A stretch of DNA of 7,189 bases, taken from NCBI GenBank assembly GCA_003165135.1, contig PLSN01000490.1, positions 3,179 to 10,367 on the forward strand, given 5' to 3'. Position numbers and translations under genes: made by a program. Source of the DNA: Bacteroidota bacterium. GTDB lineage: Bacteria; Bacteroidota; Bacteroidia; Chitinophagales; LD1. Of this stretch, positions 1 through 6,096 are shown piece by piece; the first letter of the stretch is position 1, and every line of letters starts with the position of its first letter. The notes below the pieces were generated by a model. The model saw only the letters and a list, made by a program, of their open reading frames with translations, was not told where the DNA came from and ran no database searches.

Positions 1-110
1 CAAAGTTGAGCAATGCCATATACCCTTATAGAAGATATGGCTTCACCGAAATACCTCTTGAGGCAGGGCACTATGATAGGGCCAATATCAAGATGGAATT
101 AGGCCTGTGA
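1..110 (+). CDS. GNAT-family N-acetyltransferase, C-terminal fragment
   Basis: Only the last 35 codons are in the window, read from position 3 to a TGA at 108-110; the gene starts to the left. The visible peptide contains YRRYGFTEIPL followed by YDRANIKMELGL. This matches the end of GNAT acetyltransferases, where an aromatic-rich helix and 'YxxxGF' loop near the acetyl-CoA site are followed by the last beta strand ending in a 'xxM.L' pattern. Family members transfer an acetyl group from acetyl-CoA to an amine; the substrate cannot be told from this piece. It is followed by a 151-nt gap, so it need not be co-transcribed with the downstream DUF4175 gene. The family call is fairly secure and the function is unknown. 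Confidence 0.75.
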   Translation, partial: KLSNAIYPYRRYGFTEIPLEAGHYDRANIKMELGL

Positions 111-114
111 TTTC

Positions 115-198
115 CTTTGTGTCTTCGTCATTAATTCTTTTGTATTAATCCTGCTAATCCTATAATTCTGTAAATCCTGGTTTCGTATTTCTTTGTGT
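115..198. repeat. Intergenic short repeats (AATCCTG units flanked by CTTTGTGT)
   Basis: The non-coding gap 111-261 holds four near-identical 7-mers: AATCCTG at 147-153, AATCCTA at 156-162, AATTCTG at 164-170 and AATCCTG at 173-179, spaced 8-9 nt apart. An identical 8-mer, CTTTGTGT, brackets the cluster at 115-122 and 191-198. The arrangement resembles intergenic short-repeat tracts that I recall from other Bacteroidota genomes; that is recollection, not a search result. A TATAAT-like box (161-166) lies 18 nt after a TTG (140-142), so the tract could also include a promoter for the downstream gene, but the match to the phylum's consensus is poor. Confidence 0.5.
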
Positions 199-261
199 GA
201 AAACCATTTCACAACATTCCTTAACAGTCAGCATTTCGATTTTTACATTAACTTCGATGCA

Positions 262-3200
262 GTGGAAATAAACCGTCAATACCAGTCCCTGATCGAGAAC
301 CTCGACCGCTTCATTCGCAAATACTATACGAATCAGGCGATACGTGGAGGGATATTTTCTGCCATTTATGTACTTGGTTTCTTTCTCGCTATCAATCTGA
401 TGGAGTATTACCTCTATCTTTCGCCGCTGCTTCGTAAGGTGCTTTTTTATGGGTTTATCGGTTCGTCGGCAGCCTATGTGGCGAGGTTTCTGGTGTTGCC
501 ACTGCTGCATCAGTATCGTCTGGGAGAGGTCATCAGCCATGAGCAGGCTGCGGACATCATCGGCAAGCACTTCAGTACCGTCAAAGACAAACTGCTCAAT
601 GTACTTCAGCTCAAAAAACTCGAATCACTCGATGACTACTCGCTCGTCAATGCCAGCATCAATCAAAAGATCACGGAATTAAAACCTATCACTTTCACCA
701 ATGCCATAGACCTGCGCCAAAACCGCCGCTATGTCAAATTTCTGCTGCCGCCTTTGTTCCTGTTTCTCTTTATCATCATAGCAGCGCCTAGGATCATCAC
801 CGAGAGTACGAGCAGACTATATCACAACAATACAACGTATGAGCGCGAGGCGCCTTTTCACTTTGTGATAAAGAATAAAAGCCTCGTGGCGCTTCAGTTT
901 GACAACTATGAGCTGGAGCTGACCACTGAGGGAGATGCTTTGCCGAGTGAAGTATATCTGGAGACAGAAAACACAATCGTGAAGCTCAAACAGAAAGACA
1001 AAAACCTCTTTACCTATGAGTTTGTGAATGTGCAGAAGACCATGAACTTCCATTTCAATGCCAATGGATTCAAATCAAAAGATTTTACGCTCAGTGTGAT
1101 CGCCAAGCCTGTCATCACGGCTTTTGAGATCAAGGCAGAATATCCTCCCTACACCGGCAAACAAAATGAGCCGATCAAAAATGCCGGCGATGTGGTAGTG
1201 CCTTGTGGCACGCGTCTCTCATGGCGCTTTGAGGCCCGCAATACCAATGAGATCATGTTTAAGCTCGGTGATTCTCTATATCATACCGTGAAGGTCGATG
1301 ACGGCACCTATACTTTCACTAAAGTGATGATGGAGGGCAGCAGCTATGGTATCAAAGTTTCTAATCAGGAGGTCAAGAACGCCGACTCAGTCTCCTACTC
1401 ACTCGGTGTGACGCCTGACCTATATCCTACCGTCAATGTGCAGGAGAACCGCGACTCTGCCAATGATCATTTCTTCTATTATCTCGGTGATATATCTGAT
1501 GATTATGGGCTTCGTAAACTCACGTTCAACTATCAGATCACACGCGTAGACTCAGGCGCAGAGAATGTCTCCAAGACTGTCGATGTGCCTTTCAGCCCTG
1601 GTGCTGCTGCACGATTCAGCTATTACTGGAATATCAAGGACCTCGGCATCAGGCCGGGAGATAAGATGACTTACTACTTTGAGGTCTGGGACAATGACGG
1701 AGTGCATGGCAGCAAGTCGTCGAAGTCATCCCTCATGCGCTTTGATATGCCGACCATGAATGAGATCGACAAGCAGCTCACGGAGGACAATAAAGAAGTG
1801 CAGGACGAGCTGAAGCAGACCATGAAGGAGGCACGTGACCTTAAGAATAAGCTGCAGAACATGCAGGACAAGATGATGGACAAAAAGAACCTCAACTGGG
1901 AGGACAAGAAAAACATGACAGATATGCTCCAGCAGCAGAAAGACCTGCAGCAACAGCTGGAGTCACTCAAGGATAAGTTCAGTCGCAATAATGAAAAACA
2001 AAATGAATTTAAGGAGCAGAGTGAAAGCATAAAAGAGAAGGAAAAGCAACTCGACGACCTAATGGCAGCTACTATGAATGACGAGATGAAAAAGCTGTTT
2101 GAGAAGCTCGAGAAAATGATGGATGAGCTCAATAAAAAAGATGCCATCGAGAAGATGCAGGACATGAAGGCCGATAATGAAAAGGTAGAGAAAGAACTCG
2201 ATCGTATGCTGGAACTCTTTAAGAAACTGGAATTCGAACAAAAACTCGATGAGGAAATAACCAAGCTCGATAAACTCGCCGAGAAGCAAGAGCAGCTGGC
2301 CAAAGAAACTGCTGATAAAAAGAAAGACAATAAGCCGGGAGACAAAAATAAAGACGATAAAAACGGAAAAGACAACAAGGATAAAAAAGATAGTAAAGAC
2401 GCAAAGGACAATAAAGGTCAAACTGCCAATAAAGCTGATGCCAAGGACAGCAAGGATGCCAAAGACTTAAAAGACGGCAAGGATAATAAAGACAATAAGG
2501 ACAGCAAAGACGAAAAAACGGCTCAGGACCCGAAAGACAAGCAGGATAAACTGAACGAAGAAACAAAAGATGCACAAAAACAGCTCGACGATCTCAAGAA
2601 GAATGAGGAAGCAAAGAAGAACGAGGATATGAAAGACGCCCAGAAGAGCATGGACGAGGCACAGGAAGAACAGAAGGATGCACAGGAAAGCCTTTCGCAA
2701 AGCCAGAATCAGAAAGCATCTAAAAATCAAAAGTCTGCATCAAAGGATATGAAGAGTGCCTCCAAGAGCCTGTCTAAGATGAAATCGGATATGGAGGCAG
2801 AAGCCAGTTCTGAAGATATGGCTTCGCTTCGCCAGTTGCTGAAAAACCTACTGTCATTGTCATTCGATGAAGAGAAACTGATGGACCAGTTTAAGACCAT
2901 CAACATCAATACGCCGAAATATGTCGACCTGATGAAAGAGCAAGAGCGTATCCGCGAAAACTCCGCCATGGTAGAGGATAGCCTCTACGCACTCGGCAAG
3001 AGGGTTTTTCAGATACAGTCTTTTGTGACCAAGCAGATGACCGACATCAATAAATACCTCGCCAAATCGATCTCGGAGCTCGAAGACCGCAATACCTTTA
3101 AGGCGGCCGGAGACCAGCAATATGTGATGACCGGCTACAATAATCTCGCACTGATGCTCAGTGAGACACAGCAGCAGATGCAACAGCAGCAGGCCGAAAG

Positions 3201-3807
3201 TGAATCTAAGAGCCAACCGTCCCTGGGCCCTCCTAAGATGGCATGCAAGAAACCCGGTGGCGGTATGCCAAAGCTCTCTCAAATGCAAAAACAACTGAAT
3301 GACAAGATCAGTCAGATGGGGGAAATGCTCAAGAAGCAGGGAGAAAAACCCGGTCAGGGCTCGCCAAAGAATGGCATGAGCAAGGAATTTGCACAGATGG
3401 CGGCACAGCAGGCACAGATGCGGAAACAGCTCGAAGAGATCAATGCCACACAGAACAAAGATGGAAAAAATGGTATGGGTGATCTCGGGCAGGCGATCAA
3501 GCAGATGGAGCAAAATGAAACAGATTTGGTCAATAAACGTATTACCTCTGAAATGTTACGCCGCCAGCAGGAGATACTGACCCGACTGCTGGAAGCCGAC
3601 AAAGCCGAAAAAGAAAGAGGAGAAAAACCCGAGAGGGAATCCACCACAGGTAAGGACGCAGAGCGCAAAATGCCGCCCTCTCTCGAAGCATACCTAAAGC
3701 AAAAGCAGGCCGAGGTCGACTGGTACAAAACTGTACCGCCGTCATTAAAACCCTATTATAAAAGTCTTGCCGAGAAGTATTTCAAAAGCATAGCCGCTGT
3801 GAATTGA
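262..3807 (+). CDS. DUF4175 family membrane-anchored coiled-coil protein
   Basis: A 1181-residue protein of unknown function with the layout of Bacteroidota DUF4175 proteins. The open frame extends upstream to a TTG at 193, but I chose the GTG at 262, giving MEINRQYQSLIENLDRF, because family members begin close to this 'LxxxLDxFIRKYY' helix and the extra upstream residues look like translated intergenic DNA. Three hydrophobic segments lie at about residues 30-52, 60-82 and 159-176; the charge pattern suggests that everything after the third is periplasmic (inference). A beta-rich region follows at about 180-490, with a YPPYTGK motif at 294-300. From about 497 the protein is mostly charged coiled coil, broken by a Lys/Asp tract (685-763) and Gln/Met-rich stretches. 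The C-terminus (1137-1177) carries the MPPSLEAYLKQK and VPPSLKPYYK motifs typical of the family. The length is normal for the family to my knowledge. It lies directly upstream of the RsbW-like/ybeY operon, on the same strand, 82 nt away. Confidence 0.85.
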   Translation: MEINRQYQSLIENLDRFIRKYYTNQAIRGGIFSAIYVLGFFLAINLMEYYLYLSPLLRKVLFYGFIGSSAAYVARFLVLPLLHQYRLGEVISHEQAADIIGKHFSTVKDKLLNVLQLKKLESLDDYSLVNASINQKITELKPITFTNAIDLRQNRRYVKFLLPPLFLFLFIIIAAPRIITESTSRLYHNNTTYEREAPFHFVIKNKSLVALQFDNYELELTTEGDALPSEVYLETENTIVKLKQKDKNLFTYEFVNVQKTMNFHFNANGFKSKDFTLSVIAKPVITAFEIKAEYPPYTGKQNEPIKNAGDVVVPCGTRLSWRFEARNTNEIMFKLGDSLYHTVKVDDGTYTFTKVMMEGSSYGIKVSNQEVKNADSVSYSLGVTPDLYPTVNVQENRDSANDHFFYYLGDISDDYGLRKLTFNYQITRVDSGAENVSKTVDVPFSPGAAARFSYYWNIKDLGIRPGDKMTYYFEVWDNDGVHGSKSSKSSLMRFDMPTMNEIDKQLTEDNKEVQDELKQTMKEARDLKNKLQNMQDKMMDKKNLNWEDKKNMTDMLQQQKDLQQQLESLKDKFSRNNEKQNEFKEQSESIKEKEKQLDDLMAATMNDEMKKLFEKLEKMMDELNKKDAIEKMQDMKADNEKVEKELDRMLELFKKLEFEQKLDEEITKLDKLAEKQEQLAKETADKKKDNKPGDKNKDDKNGKDNKDKKDSKDAKDNKGQTANKADAKDSKDAKDLKDGKDNKDNKDSKDEKTAQDPKDKQDKLNEETKDAQKQLDDLKKNEEAKKNEDMKDAQKSMDEAQEEQKDAQESLSQSQNQKASKNQKSASKDMKSASKSLSKMKSDMEAEASSEDMASLRQLLKNLLSLSFDEEKLMDQFKTININTPKYVDLMKEQERIRENSAMVEDSLYALGKRVFQIQSFVTKQMTDINKYLAKSISELEDRNTFKAAGDQQYVMTGYNNLALMLSETQQQMQQQQAESESKSQPSLGPPKMACKKPGGGMPKLSQMQKQLNDKISQMGEMLKKQGEKPGQGSPKNGMSKEFAQMAAQQAQMRKQLEEINATQNKDGKNGMGDLGQAIKQMEQNETDLVNKRITSEMLRRQQEILTRLLEADKAEKERGEKPERESTTGKDAERKMPPSLEAYLKQKQAEVDWYKTVPPSLKPYYKSLAEKYFKSIAAVN
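2314..2550 (+). repeat. Degenerate Lys/Asp tandem-repeat tract inside the DUF4175 gene
   Basis: 79 codons encode a peptide made almost entirely of variations on K-D-x-K-D (KDNKDKKDSKDAKDNK and similar). By count, 27 of the 79 residues are Lys and 22 are Asp. The DNA is correspondingly rich in AAAGAC/AAGGAT units, which also creates long false open frames on the opposite strand. It separates two coiled-coil blocks and probably forms a disordered, or single-alpha-helix-like, charged linker (inference). Such repeats readily expand and contract, so length may differ between strains. Confidence 0.8.
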
Positions 3808-3842
3808 CAATTTATGCCAAATCATGACGTTCAAATAATTAG

Positions 3843-3873
3843 TTTGTTAAAAGGATAAGCAATTTTATATTTG
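3843..3873 (+). promoter_or_regulatory. Bacteroidota-type promoter for the RsbW-like/ybeY operon
   Basis: TTTG at 3843-3846 (-33 element) and TATATTTG at 3866-3873 (-7 element, consensus TAnnTTTG) are separated by exactly 19 nt, the spacing known for the primary sigma factor of Bacteroides and relatives. Transcription should begin around 3878-3880, leaving a leader of only about 10 nt before the GTG at 3890. No Shine-Dalgarno sequence is visible. The promoter means the operon can be expressed independently of the DUF4175 gene upstream. Confidence 0.75.
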
Positions 3874-3889
3874 TATCAATAATCACTAA

Positions 3890-4288
3890 GTGGAAACTCT
3901 GACAATCACATCCGACCCTCATAATATAGCACAGGTAGAGGCGTATATCGAAGACATCCGTGCCAAGTTCAATATAGCAGATGATGCCTATGGCAATATC
4001 CTCATCTCGCTCACTGAAGCGGCTAATAATGCTATAATACATGGCAATGGCTCCGACCCTTCAAAGACAGTCACGATCACTGCTGCGCTGGATCCGAGAG
4101 GCAAAGCCCTCAACTTTACCATCACAGATCAGGGCAAAGGGTTCGATCATAATAACCTTCCTGACCCCACAGCACCGGAGAATATAGACCAGCCTTGCGG
4201 CCGTGGTGTATTTCTCATGATGCAGCTGGCGGATATGGTCGTGTTTTCCAATCATGGGTCTACTGTAGAGATGCAATTCCGCATCTGA
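3890..4288 (+). CDS. RsbW-like ATP-binding protein (HATPase_c_2, anti-sigma/serine kinase type)
   Basis: A 132-residue stand-alone GHKL ATPase domain, about the usual size for RsbW/SpoIIAB-type proteins. The N box is LTEAANNAIIHGN (Glu43, Asn47, His51), the G1 box is DQGKGFD (80-86), and the G2 region is CGRGVFLM (Gly104, Gly106). There is no transmembrane, sensor or phosphoacceptor domain, so it is not a two-component sensor kinase. Relatives phosphorylate a STAS-domain antagonist and bind a sigma factor or another partner; neither partner gene is in this window, so the target is unknown. The start is a GTG directly preceded by an in-frame TAA (3887-3889), so the frame cannot extend further upstream, and no ATG occurs before the G2 region. 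It is followed after 4 nt by ybeY and driven by the promoter at 3843-3873. Confidence 0.85.
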   Translation: METLTITSDPHNIAQVEAYIEDIRAKFNIADDAYGNILISLTEAANNAIIHGNGSDPSKTVTITAALDPRGKALNFTITDQGKGFDHNNLPDPTAPENIDQPCGRGVFLMMQLADMVVFSNHGSTVEMQFRI

Positions 4289-4292
4289 ACCC

Positions 4293-4721
4293 ATGGCGGT
4301 ATCCTTCACCAATGCGGATGTCAACTTCAAGCTGCCGTCTAAAACTGCTCTAAGAAAATTTATAACCACATCTTTCGAAACCGAAGCCCGAAAGAAACTT
4401 AGCGTTAGCTATATCTTCTGCTCAGATGAATACCTGCTGCGCATCAATCAGGACTTTCTTAAACACGATTACTACACCGATATCATTACCTTTCCGCTAT
4501 CGGAAACCAGTAAAAAAGTAGAAGCAGAAATATACATCAGCATTGATAGGGTGAAAGAAAACGCCTTGAAGCTTAAAGTCCCATTCGAGCAGGAGCTATA
4601 TAGAGTTATATTTCACGGTGTCCTTCATCTCATCGGATATAAAGACAAAACTGCATCTCAAAAGGAAGCTATGCGCATAGCAGAAGAGAAATGGATAAAG
4701 GTGTTTGAGAAACTTAATTAA
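4293..4721 (+). CDS. ybeY: Endoribonuclease YbeY (rRNA maturation factor)
   Basis: A 142-residue cytoplasmic metalloprotein of the UPF0054/YbeY family, which takes part in 16S rRNA 3'-end maturation and ribosome quality control. The signature helix reads HGVLHLIGYKDK, with His108 and His112 as metal ligands. The third ligand, His in E. coli (HGxLHLxGYDH), is replaced by Asp118, preceded by Lys117; I recall this GYKDK form as usual in Bacteroidota. The substrate-side motif HDYYTDIITFPLSE (58-71) corresponds to the 'DxPTDVLSFP' block; the position of the E. coli Arg59 appears to be Leu here. The ATG at 4293 lies 4 nt after the preceding stop, which supports translation within one operon. The stop TAA overlaps the stop of the convergent zinc-ribbon gene. 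Identification is firm; catalytic details are inferred from the family. Confidence 0.93.
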   Translation: MAVSFTNADVNFKLPSKTALRKFITTSFETEARKKLSVSYIFCSDEYLLRINQDFLKHDYYTDIITFPLSETSKKVEAEIYISIDRVKENALKLKVPFEQELYRVIFHGVLHLIGYKDKTASQKEAMRIAEEKWIKVFEKLN

Positions 4722-4903
4722 TTCTCGGAGTGGTATATCTTAACACCCTCCCAAAAGCAGCCCATACATTTATACCGCCTGATAGGAACTATGACACCAA
4801 TGATTTTGTCAATAGTTGTTCTATTGATTCTCTCCAAGTCTCTCTTGCATTTGGGACAGGTATATTCTACCTTTTCCCTGATCTGGGGTTTAGCCTGGGC
4901 CAT
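4718..4903 (-). CDS. Small zinc-ribbon protein of unknown function
   Basis: A 61-residue protein with two CxxC knuckles, CPKC (Cys16, Cys19) and CMGC (Cys46, Cys49), separated by 26 residues. The linker contains a hydrophobic stretch, IDKIIGVIVPIRRY. The pattern 'CPKC ... hydrophobic helix ... RRYKCxxCxWEG' resembles small bacterial zinc-ribbon proteins whose role is unknown. The paired cysteines make this strand much more convincing than the overlapping plus-strand frame at 4730-4918. The ATG at 4903 is the natural start. The stop codon overlaps that of ybeY in the shared TTAA at 4718-4721, so the two genes converge with no spacer. It lies 71 nt downstream of the MBL hydrolase gene on the same strand and could be co-transcribed with it or use its own weak promoter. 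Confidence 0.7.
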   Translation of the reverse strand: MAQAKPQIREKVEYTCPKCKRDLERINRTTIDKIIGVIVPIRRYKCMGCFWEGVKIYHSEN

Positions 4904-4922
4904 GTAGTGGATGATTAGGAAT

Positions 4923-4954
4923 TAAAAGTAAACAAATTTCTCGTTGATAAACAA
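4923..4954 (-). promoter_or_regulatory. Possible weak promoter of the zinc-ribbon gene
   Basis: Read on the minus strand, TTG (plus-strand 4952-4954) is followed after 21 nt by TACTTTTA (4923-4930), a partial match to TAnnTTTG. The spacing is 2 nt longer than the ideal and the last base differs. The zinc-ribbon start codon is 20 nt further on. This is suggestive only; read-through from the MBL gene is an alternative. Confidence 0.25.
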
Positions 4955-4974
4955 CCTTTTGTGTTAAAAGTTTA

Positions 4975-5973
4975 TTACTTGATACGCAAAGTTTCACCTA
5001 CCGATGAGATAAGTAGGTTCGCTGAAATCTTAGAATTGCTATTTAAGCTCACCAGCATTCTCTCCGGCTCACCCATAGGCTCGTCTGCCAGATCGTAGGT
5101 GCCATAGTGCATGGGTATGAAGTTCGCAGCCTTCAGATCGTGTATGATCTGCACTGCCTCAATGGGATTCGTATGCACGTCATGCATCATATAATCCGGA
5201 GTATAGGCTCCCACGCCTATCATTGCTACGTCGATGGATGGGAAAAGTGTCGCGATCTGTTTCGGATAATCGCAGTAGCCCGAGTCTCCTCCAAAGAAAA
5301 TATGATTTTTATCAGTTTTTATCATCATACTGCCCCAGAGGGTCTCATTTGTGTCCCAGGGGTAGCGATTGCTCCAGTGCTGAGATGGGAGATAGTAGAT
5401 CTTTAAGCCTCCTTTTAGCCCTGCATACTGCTGATACCATCCTGCCTCCTGATACTTCAGTCCTGGCAGCCATCCTGCTACCAGCTTTCCAATATTTAGC
5501 CCTGTCAGCGGTTCAAATTTATTATTGTCATATGGTTCCTTCAGGCTGCGACTGTCACAGTGGTCGCGGTGCCCGTGAGAGAGCAGCACGTAGTCTATGT
5601 TTTTGAAATCAGCTACATCGCAGGGCATCTCGCTATATCGTTTCACCACGCCTGAGAGATTATAAAACACAGGATCAGTGATGATCTGTACGCCATTCGC
5701 CCGTATGAAAAAACTCGCATGGCCGAGCCATACGATGCAATCATCTTTCGAGTTTAGAAAAGCTTTGTCTTTCACTGTGGTCAGTCGCCATGTATCTGCT
5801 TTCTTTTCTTTGGCCCTCGGTTTGGGCGAGGTTTGCCATTTCCACACTTTGGCGAATGAGCCGCTCCATGCTTTATTGGGATCAAAAAATCGTTTGCCTG
5901 TATGAGGATTGCCTTTCCACCCGTCGAGGATGATGTCGAGCTTGTCGTTTTTGAGATACTGTATGTCGGCCAT
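4975..5973 (-). CDS. MBL-fold metallohydrolase, NAPE-PLD/UlaG-like
   Basis: A 332-residue metallo-beta-lactamase-fold enzyme. The metal-binding set is complete: HGHRDH (His133, His135, Asp137, His138), His199 in LPSQHW, Asp230 in GGDSGY and His289 in PMHYGT; His267 in HDVHTNPIEAV is also conserved-looking. The order PSQHW, 'LWGSMM', 'GDSGYC', 'IGVGAY' and 'HxGTYDLADE' parallels N-acylphosphatidylethanolamine phospholipase D of animals and its bacterial relatives more closely than glyoxalase or beta-lactamase branches. The N-terminus (NPHTGKRFFDP, 22-32) is the substrate-side leader of that family. There is no signal peptide, so it is probably cytoplasmic. The substrate is uncertain: it may be a phosphodiester lipid, or another ester as for UlaG-type lactonases. 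The ATG at 5973 follows a heptamer-repeat array by 7 nt and has no Shine-Dalgarno sequence. Confidence 0.85.
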   Translation of the reverse strand: MADIQYLKNDKLDIILDGWKGNPHTGKRFFDPNKAWSGSFAKVWKWQTSPKPRAKEKKADTWRLTTVKDKAFLNSKDDCIVWLGHASFFIRANGVQIITDPVFYNLSGVVKRYSEMPCDVADFKNIDYVLLSHGHRDHCDSRSLKEPYDNNKFEPLTGLNIGKLVAGWLPGLKYQEAGWYQQYAGLKGGLKIYYLPSQHWSNRYPWDTNETLWGSMMIKTDKNHIFFGGDSGYCDYPKQIATLFPSIDVAMIGVGAYTPDYMMHDVHTNPIEAVQIIHDLKAANFIPMHYGTYDLADEPMGEPERMLVSLNSNSKISANLLISSVGETLRIK

Positions 5974-5980
5974 TGAGATG

Positions 5981-6016
5981 TTATAAGTTGTAAGTTATAA
6001 GTTTTAGGTTTGTAAG
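5981..6016 (-). repeat. Heptamer repeat array upstream of the MBL gene
   Basis: Plus-strand units are TTATAAG (5981), TTGTAAG (5988), TTATAAG (5995) and TTTTAGG (6002), directly joined, then an 8-nt variant TTTGTAAG (6009-6016). In the sense of the MBL gene they read CTTATAA, CTTACAA, CCTAAAA and so on, a consensus C-Y-T-A-H-A-A. The array ends exactly 7 nt before that gene's ATG and so probably lies in its 5' untranslated leader. An inverted copy sits on the other side of the intergenic region. Confidence 0.8.
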
Positions 6017-6040
6017 ACGATTAACTTGAGCGTATAATTT
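6009..6040 (+). promoter_or_regulatory. Candidate promoter for xth
   Basis: TTTG at 6009-6012 is followed, 20 nt after its TTG, by TATAATTT at 6033-6040, a partial match to the Bacteroidota -7 consensus TAnnTTTG. Transcription would start near 6045, putting the 6062-6089 heptamer array into the leader of the xth mRNA. The box is imperfect, so confidence is low. Confidence 0.35.
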
Positions 6041-6061
6041 AAAAAAAGCTTTTTTCATCAA
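6034..6061 (-). promoter_or_regulatory. Candidate promoter for the MBL gene
   Basis: On the minus strand, TTG (plus-strand 6059-6061) is followed after 17 nt by TAAATTAT (6034-6041). This is an imperfect -33/-7 pair that overlaps the -7 box proposed for xth on the other strand. If both are real, the two genes have face-to-face overlapping promoters in a 123-nt intergenic region, and their expression could be mutually exclusive or coordinated. This is inference from weak motifs. Confidence 0.25.
6042..6055. repeat. 14-bp perfect palindrome in the divergent intergenic region
   Basis: AAAAAAGCTTTTTT is a perfect inverted repeat lying between the two heptamer arrays. It has no loop, so it is better read as a possible bent A-tract or a protein site than as a terminator, particularly since both flanking genes are transcribed away from it. 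Confidence 0.5.
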
Positions 6062-6089
6062 CTTATTACTTATAACCTAAAACCTACAA
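6062..6089 (+). repeat. Heptamer repeat array upstream of xth
   Basis: Four directly joined 7-mers, CTTATTA (6062), CTTATAA (6069), CCTAAAA (6076) and CCTACAA (6083), follow the same C-Y-T-A-H-A-A pattern as the array before the MBL gene but in the opposite orientation. The array ends exactly 7 nt before the xth ATG. In single-stranded form the two arrays could pair imperfectly; one unit (TTATAAG/CTTATAA) is a perfect complement. Confidence 0.8.
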
Positions 6090-6096
6090 CCCTTTT

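Noticed and set aside
193..261. Upstream extension of the DUF4175 gene from a TTG at 193
   Set aside because: The extra 23 residues do not resemble the family's N-terminus and overlap the edge of the repeat tract; the GTG at 262 gives a family-like start.
1674..2411. A 245-codon minus-strand open frame opposite the DUF4175 gene
   Set aside because: It is a Ser/Phe-rich mirror of the Lys/Asp/Glu-rich coding strand with no recognisable motif; it exists because the K/D/E codons rarely produce antisense stops in that frame.
4730..4918. 62-codon plus-strand open frame downstream of ybeY
   Set aside because: It is antisense to the zinc-ribbon gene, whose paired CxxC motifs make the minus strand the convincing one.
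4956..4970. Possible terminator hairpin CTTTT-GTGTT-AAAAG after the MBL gene
   Set aside because: The 5-bp stem is almost entirely A-T and has no GC core, so it is too weak to call a terminator.
5223..5606. 127-codon plus-strand open frame inside the MBL gene
   Set aside because: It lies opposite the most conserved metal-binding part of the MBL enzyme and shows no motif of its own.
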